DNA of 64,000 bases from Xenococcus sp. MO_188.B8 (GTDB lineage: Bacteria > Cyanobacteriota > Cyanobacteriia > Cyanobacteriales > Xenococcaceae). The notes beneath the pieces were generated by a model, which did no database searches, was not told the DNA's origin, and was given only the letters and a program-made list of their open reading frames with translations. A program made the translations under genes and the position numbers. The stretch's first letter is position 1. Each line of letters begins with the position of its first letter. This document shows positions 27,332-36,399 of the stretch, piece after piece. Location of the stretch: contig JASJDR010000004.1 of assembly GCA_030065615.1 (NCBI GenBank), forward strand, positions 30,807 to 94,806. The letters run 5' to 3'.

Positions 27332-28078
27332 ATGATTGCTATTCAACGAAGTAAGTCCCTAAGAGAGCAAGTTTATCAAGCTCTGAGGCAAATTATTCTT
27401 AGAGGAGATTTAGCTTCGGGAGAGCGGATAGTTGAGACTAAATTAGCTAAACAATTAAACGTTAGTCGTACTCCGATTCGCGAAGCGATTGGGCAACTGC
27501 AACGAGAAAAATTAATCGTCTCTAATCCTAATGGTGGTTTTAGAGTGGCTACCATGTCGATCAAAGATGCGATGCAACTTTACGATTGTCGAATCGCTTT
27601 AGAACAAGTGTCGGTAGCAGGTGCTTGTGAGCTGGTTAATTCTCAGCATCTAGAACAATTAGAACAATGTATAGTTTCGGCAGAAGAGATAGCAGAATCT
27701 AACACAGGTAAAGCGAATAGTTTTGAGTTATTGGAACTAGACTATCAATTTCATCACCTAATAGCAGAAATTGCTGACAACCAATGGTTATTAGCTTTAT
27801 TAGAACAGGTTTTCGACAAAATGGCTTTGTTGCGAGTTCAAACTACGCAACATAATCCTCAAGTATTGCAAATTCGCTTAGAACATCGTCAAATTTTTGA
27901 GGCGATCGCCAATAAAAACGCGGATTTAGCTAGACAATCTATTGAGCAGCATTTAACTGCGAGTAAAGCCAGAGTTGTTGGCGAGATGGAAATTATGAAG
28001 AATCAAGAAACTAACCAAAAAAATACCCTCTCTTTGACAGAGAGGGAAATCAAGGGGGATCACAAACCCCAAAATTAA
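27332..28078 (+). CDS. GntR-family regulator with FCD domain (248 aa)
   Basis: The N-terminal winged HTH shows SLREQVYQALRQIILRGDL, ERIVETKLAKQLNVSRTPIR and EAIGQLQREKLIV. The C-terminal FCD domain (about 80-220) has the metal/ligand positions D..FHHLIAE, a later H in RLEHRQIF and SIEQHLTASK. FCD regulators respond to small carboxylic acids. Two palindromes upstream are probable binding sites. The last 18 residues come from an inverted repeat (CCCTCTCT/AGAGAGGG, 28026-28046), probably a repeat insertion that replaced the original end. It is convergent with rbcS, 13 bases apart. Confidence 0.87.
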   Translation: MIAIQRSKSLREQVYQALRQIILRGDLASGERIVETKLAKQLNVSRTPIREAIGQLQREKLIVSNPNGGFRVATMSIKDAMQLYDCRIALEQVSVAGACELVNSQHLEQLEQCIVSAEEIAESNTGKANSFELLELDYQFHHLIAEIADNQWLLALLEQVFDKMALLRVQTTQHNPQVLQIRLEHRQIFEAIANKNADLARQSIEQHLTASKARVVGEMEIMKNQETNQKNTLSLTEREIKGDHKPQN

Positions 28079-28091
28079 CTTCAATTACAAT

Positions 28092-28427
28092 TTAGTAACG
28101 GCTAGCACCAGGCTTATAAACGATGAAGCTAACAGTTTGACATTGTCTAAGATTGTCAAAACCAACTACGCGAATATAGCAGTCAGAATATTCGGAACGG
28201 CATTCGCGAACTTCTGCTAATACTTCCTGTGCACTACGGCAAGAGAACAGAGGAAGTTTCCACAAAGTCCAGTGGTGAAGCTCAGGAGTAGGATCTTTTT
28301 CAAACTCAACTCCAGGAATATAACCTTGCTCCAACATATATTCAATTTGTCGAGAAATTTGTTGGTCAGTTAGAGGGGGTAAGTAAGAAAGGGTTTCGTA
28401 ACGGCGCTCTTTAGGTAATGTTTTCAT
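28092..28427 (-). CDS. rbcS: RuBisCO small subunit (111 aa)
   Basis: Form IB small subunit: [20 protein letters not shown], then [33 protein letters not shown], the [10 protein letters not shown] segment and [10 protein letters not shown] at the end. Eight copies cap the RbcL8 core in the carboxysome. Its sequence can be compared with the four small-subunit-like repeats of CcmM in this window, which bridge RuBisCO holoenzymes. It is third gene of rbcL-rbcX-rbcS; the gap to rbcX is 12 bases. Confidence 0.96.
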   Translation of the reverse strand: MKTLPKERRYETLSYLPPLTDQQISRQIEYMLEQGYIPGVEFEKDPTPELHHWTLWKLPLFSCRSAQEVLAEVRECRSEYSDCYIRVVGFDNLRQCQTVSFIVYKPGASRY

Positions 28428-28439
28428 GTGATTTATACT

Positions 28440-28847
28440 TTACTTGTTTTCGTCAGAATATTCATTGGCATCTACACCAGGCTCGGCATTATCTGCTGGC
28501 GAAGAAGATTGAGTAAGACGTTCCAAAAGATGTCGACGATGAGCTAAGTTTGCTTGCTTAATTGAAGTACTAACCATTTCTGGTAAATATTCCAAGACCT
28601 GTTCAGCTAAATTGTCGCGGACTGTTAAAATCCGCATGACTAATTTTTTCCCTTCAGTTTCTGACATCAACCCCTCAATATAGCTTTCACCATCTTGAAG
28701 TTTACCATCAGAAGAATATTGTCTGAGCCAGATAGCTTCTCCAGGGTTGGTTTCTGTCAGTTGGGCAATAATCACCTTTACTGCTTGATAGGTTAGATAA
28801 TCTTGCAGAGCTTTAGCTGTATCTTGCGCGATTTTCTTGGAATTCAT
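28440..28847 (-). CDS. rbcX: RuBisCO assembly chaperone RbcX (135 aa)
   Basis: A homodimeric helical chaperone that clamps the RbcL C-terminal tail during L8 assembly. The product starts MNSKKIAQDTAKALQDYLTYQA and continues with VIIAQLTETNPGEAIWLRQY, LMSETEGKKLVMRILTVR and a disordered acidic tail after about residue 110. The RbcL peptide it recognises, EIKFEFD-like, is present at the RbcL end as [12 protein letters not shown]. Length fits the family. Confidence 0.95.
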   Translation of the reverse strand: MNSKKIAQDTAKALQDYLTYQAVKVIIAQLTETNPGEAIWLRQYSSDGKLQDGESYIEGLMSETEGKKLVMRILTVRDNLAEQVLEYLPEMVSTSIKQANLAHRRHLLERLTQSSSPADNAEPGVDANEYSDENK

Positions 28848-28853
28848 CTTATT

Positions 28854-28978
28854 CAGTTATCAGTTACCAGTTATCAGTTGTCAGTTTTTTAAATCTTTAG
28901 TTACTAAACTAAGAGTTAAATCTCTTTGATTATCACTGTTGATTCCACTGCTTACTGTTTACTGATAACTGTCGACTG
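28854..28978. repeat. Inverted and direct CAGTTATCAGT repeats in the rbcL-rbcX gap
   Basis: CAGTTATCAGT occurs at 28854-28864 and 28868-28878, and its exact reverse complement ACTGATAACTG at 28961-28971. The rbcL-rbcX spacer can therefore fold into a long hairpin. Such a structure could lower rbcXS expression relative to rbcL. Confidence 0.65.
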
Positions 28979-28980
28979 TT

Positions 28981-30399
28981 TTAGAGAGTATCCATTGCTT
29001 CGAACTCGAAGGTAATTTCTTTCCAAAGTTCACAAGCAGCAGCTAATTCAGGAGACCAACGGCAAGCTTCGCGGATCACATCGTTACCTTCACGAGCTAG
29101 GTTACGACCTTCGTTACGGGCTTGAACACAAGCTTCAAGGGCCACACGGTTAGCTGTTGCACCAGGAGCATTACCCCAGGGGTGACCAAGAGTACCACCA
29201 CCAAATTGTAAGCAAGAGTCGTCACCAAAGATTTCAACTAATGCAGGCATATGCCAAACATGGATACCACCAGAAGCAACTGGCATAGTTCCACCCATGG
29301 AAGCATAGTCTTGAGTGAAGAAAATACCGCGAGAACGATCTTCTTCGACGTAGTCTTCACGCATTAAGTCAACGAATCCCATAGTGATGCCGCGCTCACC
29401 CTCTAATTTACCGACAACAGTACCAGAGTGTAAGTGGTCACCACCAGATAGACGTAAGCATTTAGCTAGAACACGGAAGTGGATACCATGATTTCTTTGA
29501 CGGTCGATTACTGCATGCATTGCACGGTGAATGTGGAGTAATAAACCGTTATCACGACAATATTTAGATAGAGTAGTGTTCGCAGTGAAACCACCAGTTA
29601 AGAAGTCATGCATGATAATGGGAGTGCCGATTTCTTTGGCGAATTCAGCACGTTTGAGCATTTCTTCACAAGTACCAGCAGTAACATTAAGGTAGTGACC
29701 TTTGATTTCGTTAGTTTCTGCTTGGGATTTTTCGATCGCCTCTTGAACGAAGAGGAAGCGATCACGCCAGCGCATGAAAGGCTGAGAGTTAATGTTTTCG
29801 TCGTCTTTAGTAAAGTCAAGACCACCACGAAGACATTCATAAACTGCACGACCGTAGTTTTTGGCGGATAAACCTAGTTTGGGTTTAATGGTACAACCAA
29901 GTAAAGGACGACCGTATTTGTTTAGTTTGTCACGCTCAACAGTAATACCGTGGGGAGGCCCAGGGAAAGTCTTGATTAGAGCAACTGGGAAACGAATATC
30001 TTCTAAACGTAACGCACGTAAGGCTTTAAATCCGAATACATTACCAACCAGAGAAGTTAAGACATTAGTAACAGAACCTTCTTCAAATAGATCTAAAGGA
30101 TAAGCTACAAAACAGAAATACTGATTGTCTTCTCCAGGTACGGGCTCAACGTCATAGCAACGACCTTTATAACGGTCTAGGTCTGTGAGGTTATCAGTCC
30201 AGACAGTAGTCCAAGTACCAGTAGAAGATTCAGCTGCAACTGCTGCACCAGCCTCTTCAGCAGGAACTCCAGGTTGAGGAGTCATGCGAAAACAAGCTAA
30301 CAAGTCGGTATCTTTGGGTGTGTAGTCAGGAGTGTAGTAGGTAAGGCGATAATCCTTGACCCCTGCTTCAAACCCTGCGGATGATTTGGTTTGTACCAT
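28981..30399 (-). CDS. rbcL: RuBisCO large subunit, form IB (472 aa)
   Basis: The catalytic subunit carboxylates ribulose-1,5-bisphosphate. Active-site elements are intact: [11 protein letters not shown] (catalytic Lys), [14 protein letters not shown] (carbamylated Lys plus Mg ligands Asp and Glu), [25 protein letters not shown] and the mobile loop. A GGAGGG Shine-Dalgarno precedes the ATG. Highly expressed codon use is evident. It is first of rbcLXS and lies downstream of the ccm operon on the same strand, with a 686-base gap that suggests its own promoter. Confidence 0.98.
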   Translation of the reverse strand: MVQTKSSAGFEAGVKDYRLTYYTPDYTPKDTDLLACFRMTPQPGVPAEEAGAAVAAESSTGTWTTVWTDNLTDLDRYKGRCYDVEPVPGEDNQYFCFVAYPLDLFEEGSVTNVLTSLVGNVFGFKALRALRLEDIRFPVALIKTFPGPPHGITVERDKLNKYGRPLLGCTIKPKLGLSAKNYGRAVYECLRGGLDFTKDDENINSQPFMRWRDRFLFVQEAIEKSQAETNEIKGHYLNVTAGTCEEMLKRAEFAKEIGTPIIMHDFLTGGFTANTTLSKYCRDNGLLLHIHRAMHAVIDRQRNHGIHFRVLAKCLRLSGGDHLHSGTVVGKLEGERGITMGFVDLMREDYVEEDRSRGIFFTQDYASMGGTMPVASGGIHVWHMPALVEIFGDDSCLQFGGGTLGHPWGNAPGATANRVALEACVQARNEGRNLAREGNDVIREACRWSPELAAACELWKEITFEFEAMDTL

Positions 30400-31085
30400 T
30401 TAGTTTAATCCCTCCATAAACAATATGTTTAGTGTTTTCTCTCTTTTAGAGTCTCAATATACGTAAGGACTCTATACCTACTGGGAAGAAAAATCTTTAA
30501 AAGATTACTTTAACTAGCGTCAATTGTAAGTCGCTAAGTCATGTATGACTAATTTTCTTTTTCAGTTTTTAATCTTATCATATGCTTGAGATCAAAAAAT
30601 ATTTTTTAGCTATTTTTTTGTCAAAATATGATTGCAATTATTTTTATGATTGATTATTTTAGCTAATACTTAATATTCCTTCATGTTCAAGGTTGTTTGC
30701 TATCAAGAAATAAGGCAATCTTGATAGATAAGTTGCCAATATCTCTTTGATTAAGTTAGTCCGAAGATTCAGCCAATTATTTTTGTTGCAATGTGCACTT
30801 CAAAATGATTACATTTTATTTTTGTCGGGAGTATAGTTCAGATAAATAATCCTAATTATTCGGAGAAGATGTTACCAGTTAATGCCTAAGTACTTTTGCT
30901 TATTGACTGTAAATAAATAGCAAAACCTACAAGCTTTTGACTTATAGGCTATAAAAAAATCTATTTAATAGATAGATGATTAAATAATTTCTATTGCTGA
31001 TAAACTGATCGAGAAAGTTTTAAACTGTTATTTTATCGAGTAAGCTTAGACAATATATTGCTAGAATTTTTCTTTTTAAATTGGT
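30400..31085 (-). promoter_or_regulatory. Upstream region of rbcL with several dyads
   Basis: The gap holds no gene. It shows a palindrome AATCTTT-A-AAAGATT (30492-30506), a dyad AGTCAT-GT-ATGACT (30537-30550) about 140 bases before the rbcL ATG, and a hairpin CTATCAAGA/TCTTGATAG (30700-30727). These are candidates for LysR-type (CbbR/RbcR) binding or leader structure. Assignment is inferential; no -10/-35 pair is claimed. Confidence 0.4.
30953..30973 (-). terminator. Weak AU-rich terminator-like hairpin after ccmN
   Basis: On the minus strand ATCTA/TAGAT pairs around a small loop and is followed by seven T, 113 bases past the ccmN stop. The short AT-only stem makes it weak. Confidence 0.35.
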
Positions 31086-31892
31086 TTATTTGCTACTATT
31101 GTTAGGGTTATTATTTAGAGAATTTTTATGGGGAAATAACGTAACTAGCAACTGATCAATGTAAACTTTGCCGATCGCGACTCCAGGAGAAGTCTCCGTG
31201 CTTTGAGTTTTTTCCCCTACTTCAAACTGAGATCCCATAGGGGAATTTTTTTCTGGCTCCCAAGGATCAAAATCTGCAATATCAGCTGAAGCATTAACTA
31301 CTTCTTGATTGGTTAGTAAATTATCCTGTTGAGTAGCTTTTTTACCGTTATAATTAGCTTCTAAATTACTAACTTCTGTACTAATTTCTTCTTCTATAGC
31401 AGCAGCTTCATCGACTAGTTCTCGATCGGGAGTTAGGTTTTGCTCGGAACTAGATTCTTGATTATTAGTTGAGGCTTGAGCTTCAGCAGCAATTGCTGTT
31501 TGGGAATGTTGTGCTTGATTGTGAGGGATTTTTTGCCAAGGTCTTGAATGATCGCCAATGATTGAACCAGGATTAATGACTGTCATGGCAGCAATCGAAG
31601 TATTAAAAATAGTTGTGATTGTGCCAATACAAGCATTTGCTCCAATTTTACTGGAACCAACTATGAGAACTCCAGAACCTAAAGTAACACCAGCTTCGAT
31701 TTCAATAGAGCCATTATATGCACTGAGAATAACCCCCATTCCTATACAGACATCAGGACCAATGACAATCCGAGAGTTAGGAGCAGCTTTCAAAATTACC
31801 CCTGGAGCTATCGATGCTGAGGGATGAATTTCGACATCACCATCAAGCCGAATTTCCGAATTAACTATAGGTTGCAGAGGTGGTAAATACAT
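31086..31892 (-). CDS. ccmN: Carboxysome adaptor protein CcmN (268 aa)
   Basis: CcmN links the CcmM/RuBisCO core to the CcmK shell. The N-terminal half (about 1-125) is a left-handed beta-helix of hexapeptide repeats (IHPSASIAPGVILKAAP, VCIGMGVILSA, VTLGSGVLIVGSSKIGANA). An acidic, Gln/Asn/Glu-rich disordered linker follows (about 126-235). The C-terminal encapsulation peptide is the amphipathic segment VAIGKVYIDQLLVTLFPHK, which docks on CcmK. The architecture is complete, with a short extra Asn-rich tail. It is last in the ccm operon. Confidence 0.93.
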   Translation of the reverse strand: MYLPPLQPIVNSEIRLDGDVEIHPSASIAPGVILKAAPNSRIVIGPDVCIGMGVILSAYNGSIEIEAGVTLGSGVLIVGSSKIGANACIGTITTIFNTSIAAMTVINPGSIIGDHSRPWQKIPHNQAQHSQTAIAAEAQASTNNQESSSEQNLTPDRELVDEAAAIEEEISTEVSNLEANYNGKKATQQDNLLTNQEVVNASADIADFDPWEPEKNSPMGSQFEVGEKTQSTETSPGVAIGKVYIDQLLVTLFPHKNSLNNNPNNSSK

Positions 31893-32090
31893 GGTTAAGG
31901 ACAGGACTAAGGAAGAAAGGGAATTGGGAAACGGGAAGTGGGAATTGCGGTGCGATCCTGACGAATAGCTTCACTTTCAGGAACACCGAAACAGGAAATA
32001 GAAAAATGTTTAAGCTATCTCCTGATTCTTGTTCCCTAATCTCCCAGTCAATCCTCATCAGTAACTTGGAAACACAACTAGCTGAATCTA

Positions 32091-34070
32091 CTATGGACGT
32101 TGGATAATAGTTTCAGAAATTCGGCGTTTGGCAGCAGAGTCAATGCCGATCATGCGGACATATTCCCCTGCATGTTCTGCTAAGCAAGCTTCTAAAGCAG
32201 ATATCACATCACCTTCACGGGAACTCGCGATCGCAGAACCACTTTGCCAAGATTTGCTCTTGAAACGACGTTTGTCAGCATGTTCGGTGCTGATTCTGTA
32301 ACCTGCCGCTAGTAGGGAGCGAACTTCTTTTAAAGCTTCTGGACTTAAGCTAGTACTGGCAACAGTATTGCCGTTACTATAACCATTACCATTACCATTG
32401 CCGTTACTGTAATTAGATGTAGCCCTAGTTTGAGACCCGGTCGCATTACCAGGACGCTGAATAATGCTGTCAGAAACTCGACGCTTAGCAGCAGCGTCAA
32501 TGCCGATCATGCGGACATATTCCCCTGCATGTTCTGCCAAACAAGCTTCCAAAGCTGCGACTACTTCAGATTCGCGGTTACTGTTGATTGGCGAGCAACT
32601 TTGCCAAGATTTAGTTTTAAAACGGCGCTTATCAGCATGTTCTGTGCCAATTTTGTAGCCTGCAGCCAACAAAGAACGAACTTTTTGTAGGGTTTCTGAA
32701 CTGAGACGGTTACTACCAGTAGTGTGACCGTTACTGTAGCTTGAAGGAGAACTCTGACCAGAACCAGCAACAATTCCAGTTCCTGGACGTTGCACGATAA
32801 TTTCCGCAATTCTAGTTTTGGTGTTGGGGTCAGCGCCAATAATGCGAATATAATCTTGAGGATATTCCGCAGCAATAGCTTCAATTTTGCCCATAACTTG
32901 ATTAATACTACCGCTAACTTGTCCTGCAGTTAACCAAGATTTAGTTTTGAAGCGACGTTTATTAGCCCGTTCGATGCCAATGTTACAGCCCTGGGATAAT
33001 AGGGAACGAATTTTTCCTGAAATATCATCATTTAAATTACTGCTACCGTTACTAGTAACACGGTGGCCATTACCACTACTGTAGCTAGTACTAGTAGTTC
33101 CCTGAACTGGGGCATCTCCAGGACGTTGCACAATAATTTCCGCTACTCGACGCTTGGCAGTAGGATCAACCCCTACCAGTTTGACGTATTCTCCTGGATA
33201 TTCTTGCAGAATACGGTTTAATTCAGCTACAACCTGCTCTTCTCGATGACCAGCAAGTCTACCGCCATCAAGCCAGGATTTAGTTTTAAAGCGGCGCTTG
33301 TTGGCATGTTCTGTAGTTATTGTGCAACCTTGAGTTAAGAGCGATCGCAATTGCGCTCTGATATCAGTACTTGAACTCATATTTCCTACTAAATTTATAT
33401 AATTATTATCTTTAGCAGCCTCAGACAAATTCACTGCAGAATCACCGAGACTGTTGGAGAGGGGATTAAGACACGCGGTATCTTCCGCGCATTGATATCC
33501 AGCTAGGAGAGCTTCATTGATTTCCACCACATGGTGCGCAAAATGGCGATCGCTATCTTGAACATCAGGTAAACGATCTGCTTGCTGCTGATTAGTAATC
33601 ACTGCTCCAGATGGGACATATTTCCCCGGAGGAATCTCCACATCTTGAATCAAAGCATGCATCATCACGATACAGCCATGACCTACCTTGGCATTAAATA
33701 CCGTCGAACGGAATCCAATAAAACATTCATCACCAACATAGGCAGGCCCGTGTATAAGCGCCATATGGGTAATACAGGTATTGGCACCGATCCAAACTGA
33801 ATATTCATTCCCGTCATCGCCGATGACTCTCCCTTTTTCCAAGCCATGAATCACCACCCCATCTTGAACGTTGGTACTGGCACCAATGTAAAATGGGGTT
33901 CCTTCATCAGCTCTAATTGAGCTTCCAGGAGCGATAAAGACTTGGGGACCTACGCGGACATCCCCAATTAATCTGGAGAATGAATGGACGTAGGCGCTAT
34001 TGTCTACTTGTGGTTCTGCTAGATTGCTCGACCAAGGAGTTGGGGGAGCCGCTTTAGTGCGGACTGGCAT
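32091..34070 (-). CDS. ccmM: Carboxysome scaffold CcmM, gamma-carbonic anhydrase plus four RbcS-like repeats (659 aa)
   Basis: CcmM condenses RuBisCO into the procarboxysome. The N-terminal gamma-carbonic-anhydrase domain keeps the zinc ligands His75, His102 and His107 ([13 protein letters not shown]). It also keeps the Cys194/Cys200 pair ([11 protein letters not shown]) that permits redox-controlled activity, so it is probably an active enzyme. Four small-subunit-like domains follow, beginning near residues 231, 350, 450 and 575, each with a RSLL..G...EHA(D/N)KRRFK-type core. They are joined by Ser/Gly/Asn linkers. An internal start at Met231 (33380) should give the short M35/M58-type form. 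It lies between ccmL and ccmN. Confidence 0.95.
   Translation of the reverse strand: MPVRTKAAPPTPWSSNLAEPQVDNSAYVHSFSRLIGDVRVGPQVFIAPGSSIRADEGTPFYIGASTNVQDGVVIHGLEKGRVIGDDGNEYSVWIGANTCITHMALIHGPAYVGDECFIGFRSTVFNAKVGHGCIVMMHALIQDVEIPPGKYVPSGAVITNQQQADRLPDVQDSDRHFAHHVVEINEALLAGYQCAEDTACLNPLSNSLGDSAVNLSEAAKDNNYINLVGNMSSSTDIRAQLRSLLTQGCTITTEHANKRRFKTKSWLDGGRLAGHREEQVVAELNRILQEYPGEYVKLVGVDPTAKRRVAEIIVQRPGDAPVQGTTSTSYSSGNGHRVTSNGSSNLNDDISGKIRSLLSQGCNIGIERANKRRFKTKSWLTAGQVSGSINQVMGKIEAIAAEYPQDYIRIIGADPNTKTRIAEIIVQRPGTGIVAGSGQSSPSSYSNGHTTGSNRLSSETLQKVRSLLAAGYKIGTEHADKRRFKTKSWQSCSPINSNRESEVVAALEACLAEHAGEYVRMIGIDAAAKRRVSDSIIQRPGNATGSQTRATSNYSNGNGNGNGYSNGNTVASTSLSPEALKEVRSLLAAGYRISTEHADKRRFKSKSWQSGSAIASSREGDVISALEACLAEHAGEYVRMIGIDSAAKRRISETIIQRP
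33378..33390 (-). promoter_or_regulatory. Internal ribosome-binding site and start for short CcmM
   Basis: Codon 231 of ccmM is ATG (33378-33380), preceded by TAGGAAAT, an AGGA-type Shine-Dalgarno at normal spacing. It lies just before the first RbcS-like domain ([15 protein letters not shown]). This matches the known internal initiation that makes the short CcmM isoform lacking the anhydrase domain. Confidence 0.7.
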
Positions 34071-34154
34071 GATTTCACTTTCTCCTAAACTATTAAATCA
34101 ACCAACTATGAATCAATATCAAGACTTACCGTCCCTTAACAATCCATAATTGAT

Positions 34155-34463
34155 CTAGGCCAAACGTTCTATTTCCCGTTTGCTATAAAGAGAGCGATTA
34201 TCAACCGAAACCGTATCGATAATCCCTACTATCGTTGCATCAAGAGGGCGTTCTTCGTACCGACTTTCAATACGAGCTGCACTCCCTCTGCTAACTAGTA
34301 CCCACTCATTGATACCTGCACCAACGATATCTGCAGCGACTTCATATTTAGGTAACAGCTGTCCTTGTTCGTCGATAAACTGAACGAGTAAAAGCTTTAC
34401 ACCAGTCATACTATTCGCTTTGTGAGTACTGACAACTGTGCCACGAACTTGGGCAATTTGCAT
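34155..34463 (-). CDS. ccmL: Carboxysome vertex protein CcmL (102 aa)
   Basis: A pentameric BMC vertex protein that closes the twelve corners of the icosahedral shell. It starts MQIAQVRGTVVSTHKANSMTG and continues with VKLLLVQFID, then DIVGAGINEWVLVSRGSAAR, the pentamer-pore motif GAG..EWVLV.RGSAAR, and ends DATIVGIIDTV then a short variable tail. Length is normal. It sits between the third ccmK and ccmM. Confidence 0.96.
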   Translation of the reverse strand: MQIAQVRGTVVSTHKANSMTGVKLLLVQFIDEQGQLLPKYEVAADIVGAGINEWVLVSRGSAARIESRYEERPLDATIVGIIDTVSVDNRSLYSKREIERLA

Positions 34464-34490
34464 CTATTAAGTCCGCTCGCTAATTAATGA

Positions 34491-34829
34491 TTATGGTCTT
34501 CTTAAAGGTTGGGGGTTAACGCTTTCGCGGAATTGTTCTACCGCTTCGGTATAACGAATCGGTAGTACATATTCCAGGTTTTCATGGGGGCGAGCAATAA
34601 TGTGATGGGATAATACTTGACCGCCATTAACTCGTCCCACATTATCAATTCCAGCAGATACGGAAGCTTGAACTTCTGATACATCACCGCGAACAATTAC
34701 TGTCACACGACCAGTACCAATTTTCTCGTAGCCGACTAGGGTAACGCGAGCTGCTTTAACCATCGCGTCAGCGGCTTCTACTACTGCGGGAAACCCCAAG
34801 GTTTCCACCATTCCTACTGCGATCGACAT
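34491..34829 (-). CDS. ccmK: Carboxysome shell hexamer CcmK with C-terminal extension (112 aa)
   Basis: A BMC-domain shell protein: [20 protein letters not shown], pore loop [21 protein letters not shown] and [19 protein letters not shown]. Compared with the other two copies it ends [15 protein letters not shown] instead of EQFRSY, so the C-terminal helix edge is longer. The ATG at 34829 matches the conserved start, and a TTG one codon earlier is ignored. It lies 28 bases upstream of ccmL. Confidence 0.95.
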   Translation of the reverse strand: MSIAVGMVETLGFPAVVEAADAMVKAARVTLVGYEKIGTGRVTVIVRGDVSEVQASVSAGIDNVGRVNGGQVLSHHIIARPHENLEYVLPIRYTEAVEQFRESVNPQPLRRP

Positions 34830-34887
34830 CAATTTACTCCTTTACTTGGTTTGCTAGTTTTTCGGCTGTTAGTCGTTGGGTAATTAT

Positions 34888-35199
34888 CTAATACGACCTA
34901 AATTGCTCTACTTCTTCTGTATAGCGAATCGGTAACACATATTCGAGGTTTTCGTGAGGGCGAGCAATAATGTGATGGGACAAAACTTTACCGCCATTGA
35001 CTCTACCGACATTTTCAATTCCAGCAGCTACAGAAGCTTGGACTTCTGATACATCCCCGCGGACAATTACTGTCACGCGACCAGTCCCGATCTTTTCATA
35101 GCCGACTAAAGTAACGCGAGCTGCTTTAACCATAGCGTCAGCAGCTTCTACTACTGCGGGAAAACCCAAGGTTTCCACCATTCCTACTGCGATAGACAA
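34888..35199 (-). CDS. ccmK: Carboxysome shell hexamer CcmK (TTG start, 103 aa)
   Basis: A BMC shell protein nearly identical to its neighbours, with pore loop KIGTGR and the variant [21 protein letters not shown]. The start codon is TTG: the bases correspond exactly to the ATG of the flanking copies ([12 protein letters not shown]), with AAGGAG seven bases before. The weak initiator on a major shell gene may tune its ratio to the flanking copies. It is the middle one of three tandem ccmK genes. Confidence 0.95.
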   Translation of the reverse strand: MSIAVGMVETLGFPAVVEAADAMVKAARVTLVGYEKIGTGRVTVIVRGDVSEVQASVAAGIENVGRVNGGKVLSHHIIARPHENLEYVLPIRYTEEVEQFRSY

Positions 35200-35262
35200 A
35201 AATTTTCTCCTTTACTTAACTTGAATTTAATAGCTGTTGGCGATTAGTCGTCGGTTATTTGG

Positions 35263-35574
35263 CTAATACGAACGGAATTGTTCTACTTCTTCTGTATAGC
35301 GAATCGGTAGGACATATTCGAGGTTTTCATGGGGACGAGCAATGATGTGAGTGGATAAGACTTCTCCACCATTGACTCGGTTAGCAGCTTCAGTCCCAGC
35401 AGAAACAGAAGCTTGGACTTCTGATACATCCCCGCGAACAATTACTGTTACACGACCAGTTCCGATTTTTTCGTAACCTACTAGGGTAACGCGAGCTGCT
35501 TTGACCATAGCATCGGCAGCTTCTACTACTGCGGGAAATCCCAGAGTTTCAATCATTCCTACTGCAATAGGCAT
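35263..35574 (-). CDS. ccmK1: Carboxysome shell hexamer CcmK, first copy (CcmK1-like, 103 aa)
   Basis: The first gene of the ccm operon: [20 protein letters not shown], pore loop KIGTGR at residues 36-41, then [20 protein letters not shown] and [20 protein letters not shown]. It differs from the other two copies in residues 2 and 8 and in the TEAAN...EVLST stretch. Residues 31-82 of this protein recur without change in the leader-fused peptide at 63468-63707. The K1 label follows position and sequence type; paralogue numbering varies between strains. Confidence 0.95.
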   Translation of the reverse strand: MPIAVGMIETLGFPAVVEAADAMVKAARVTLVGYEKIGTGRVTVIVRGDVSEVQASVSAGTEAANRVNGGEVLSTHIIARPHENLEYVLPIRYTEEVEQFRSY

Positions 35575-36399
35575 CTTCTTAATCCTTCCTGTTTTATTTA
35601 AGTCAATATTTAGAAACTAAATTAAATATTTCGATAGCACTAATTAGCAACAATAGAACCTTGATTAATGAAAAACGCTTTCCAATATTCACTATTTATT
35701 GTTCCCAAATTTAAGAGATATCTAAAGTTTGAGGCTACTTTAATGAGCAATTCAACTTGATATTTACGGGATTAGCTAATTTACCTACCCATGATCAAGC
35801 ATAATTAACCTTGTCCCCTTTGACAATATAAATCGTGATTATATTTTTTAATTCGATTGTTAATAAGAATTAATACCTAAGAATTTCTCATGTGGTGCTA
35901 CGTATATTAGAAGACCATTTTTCGCTGGTACTATTTTGTCCTAGAATATTTCTAAATTGATTTAGTTTAGAACATCTTAGGAAACGCCTATTATGCTTAT
36001 TAAAAGATAGCAATAAAAAAAATTAATTATCTTAAATGTGATCCTATGGGTTTAAACGTCATTTTTTCGCAAATCTTAAGGAAATAAAAACTTTTTTGGA
36101 ACCTAGTCTATCGTGACCCAATGTCAAATTGAAATAAGCAATATTAACTATTGCTATAAGGACGATTTTATGCTGTCCTTTGATTTCTAGAATCAATAAT
36201 AATCTCTAGTTTTAACAACAATATATGATTTCGATTATACCTAAGGTCACAATCGGGAACTCTTCCTTAAAAATACCTATTAAGATTAACGTTTAAGAAA
36301 ATATTAATAAACTGTGTTTATTATTCCAATAATAAAAATCATAAAAATACGAGCTAATCGTAACTATCAGTTTTCTATTGTAAATTCTAGGATATTTTG
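35575..36399. promoter_or_regulatory. Divergent control region between ccm operon and ndhF3 operon
   Basis: About 825 AT-rich bases without a gene separate two inducible carbon-concentrating operons. The promoters of both must lie here. I looked for the NdhR/CcmR-type TCAATG-N10-ATCAAT pattern and did not find a clear match. The length may point to long 5' leaders. Confidence 0.5.

Noticed and set aside
29598..30103. Open frames on both strands inside rbcL
   Set aside because: Shadows of the strongly biased rbcL coding sequence.
35575..36399. Possible NdhR/CcmR binding sites
   Set aside because: No clear match to TCAATG-N10-ATCAAT was found by eye.
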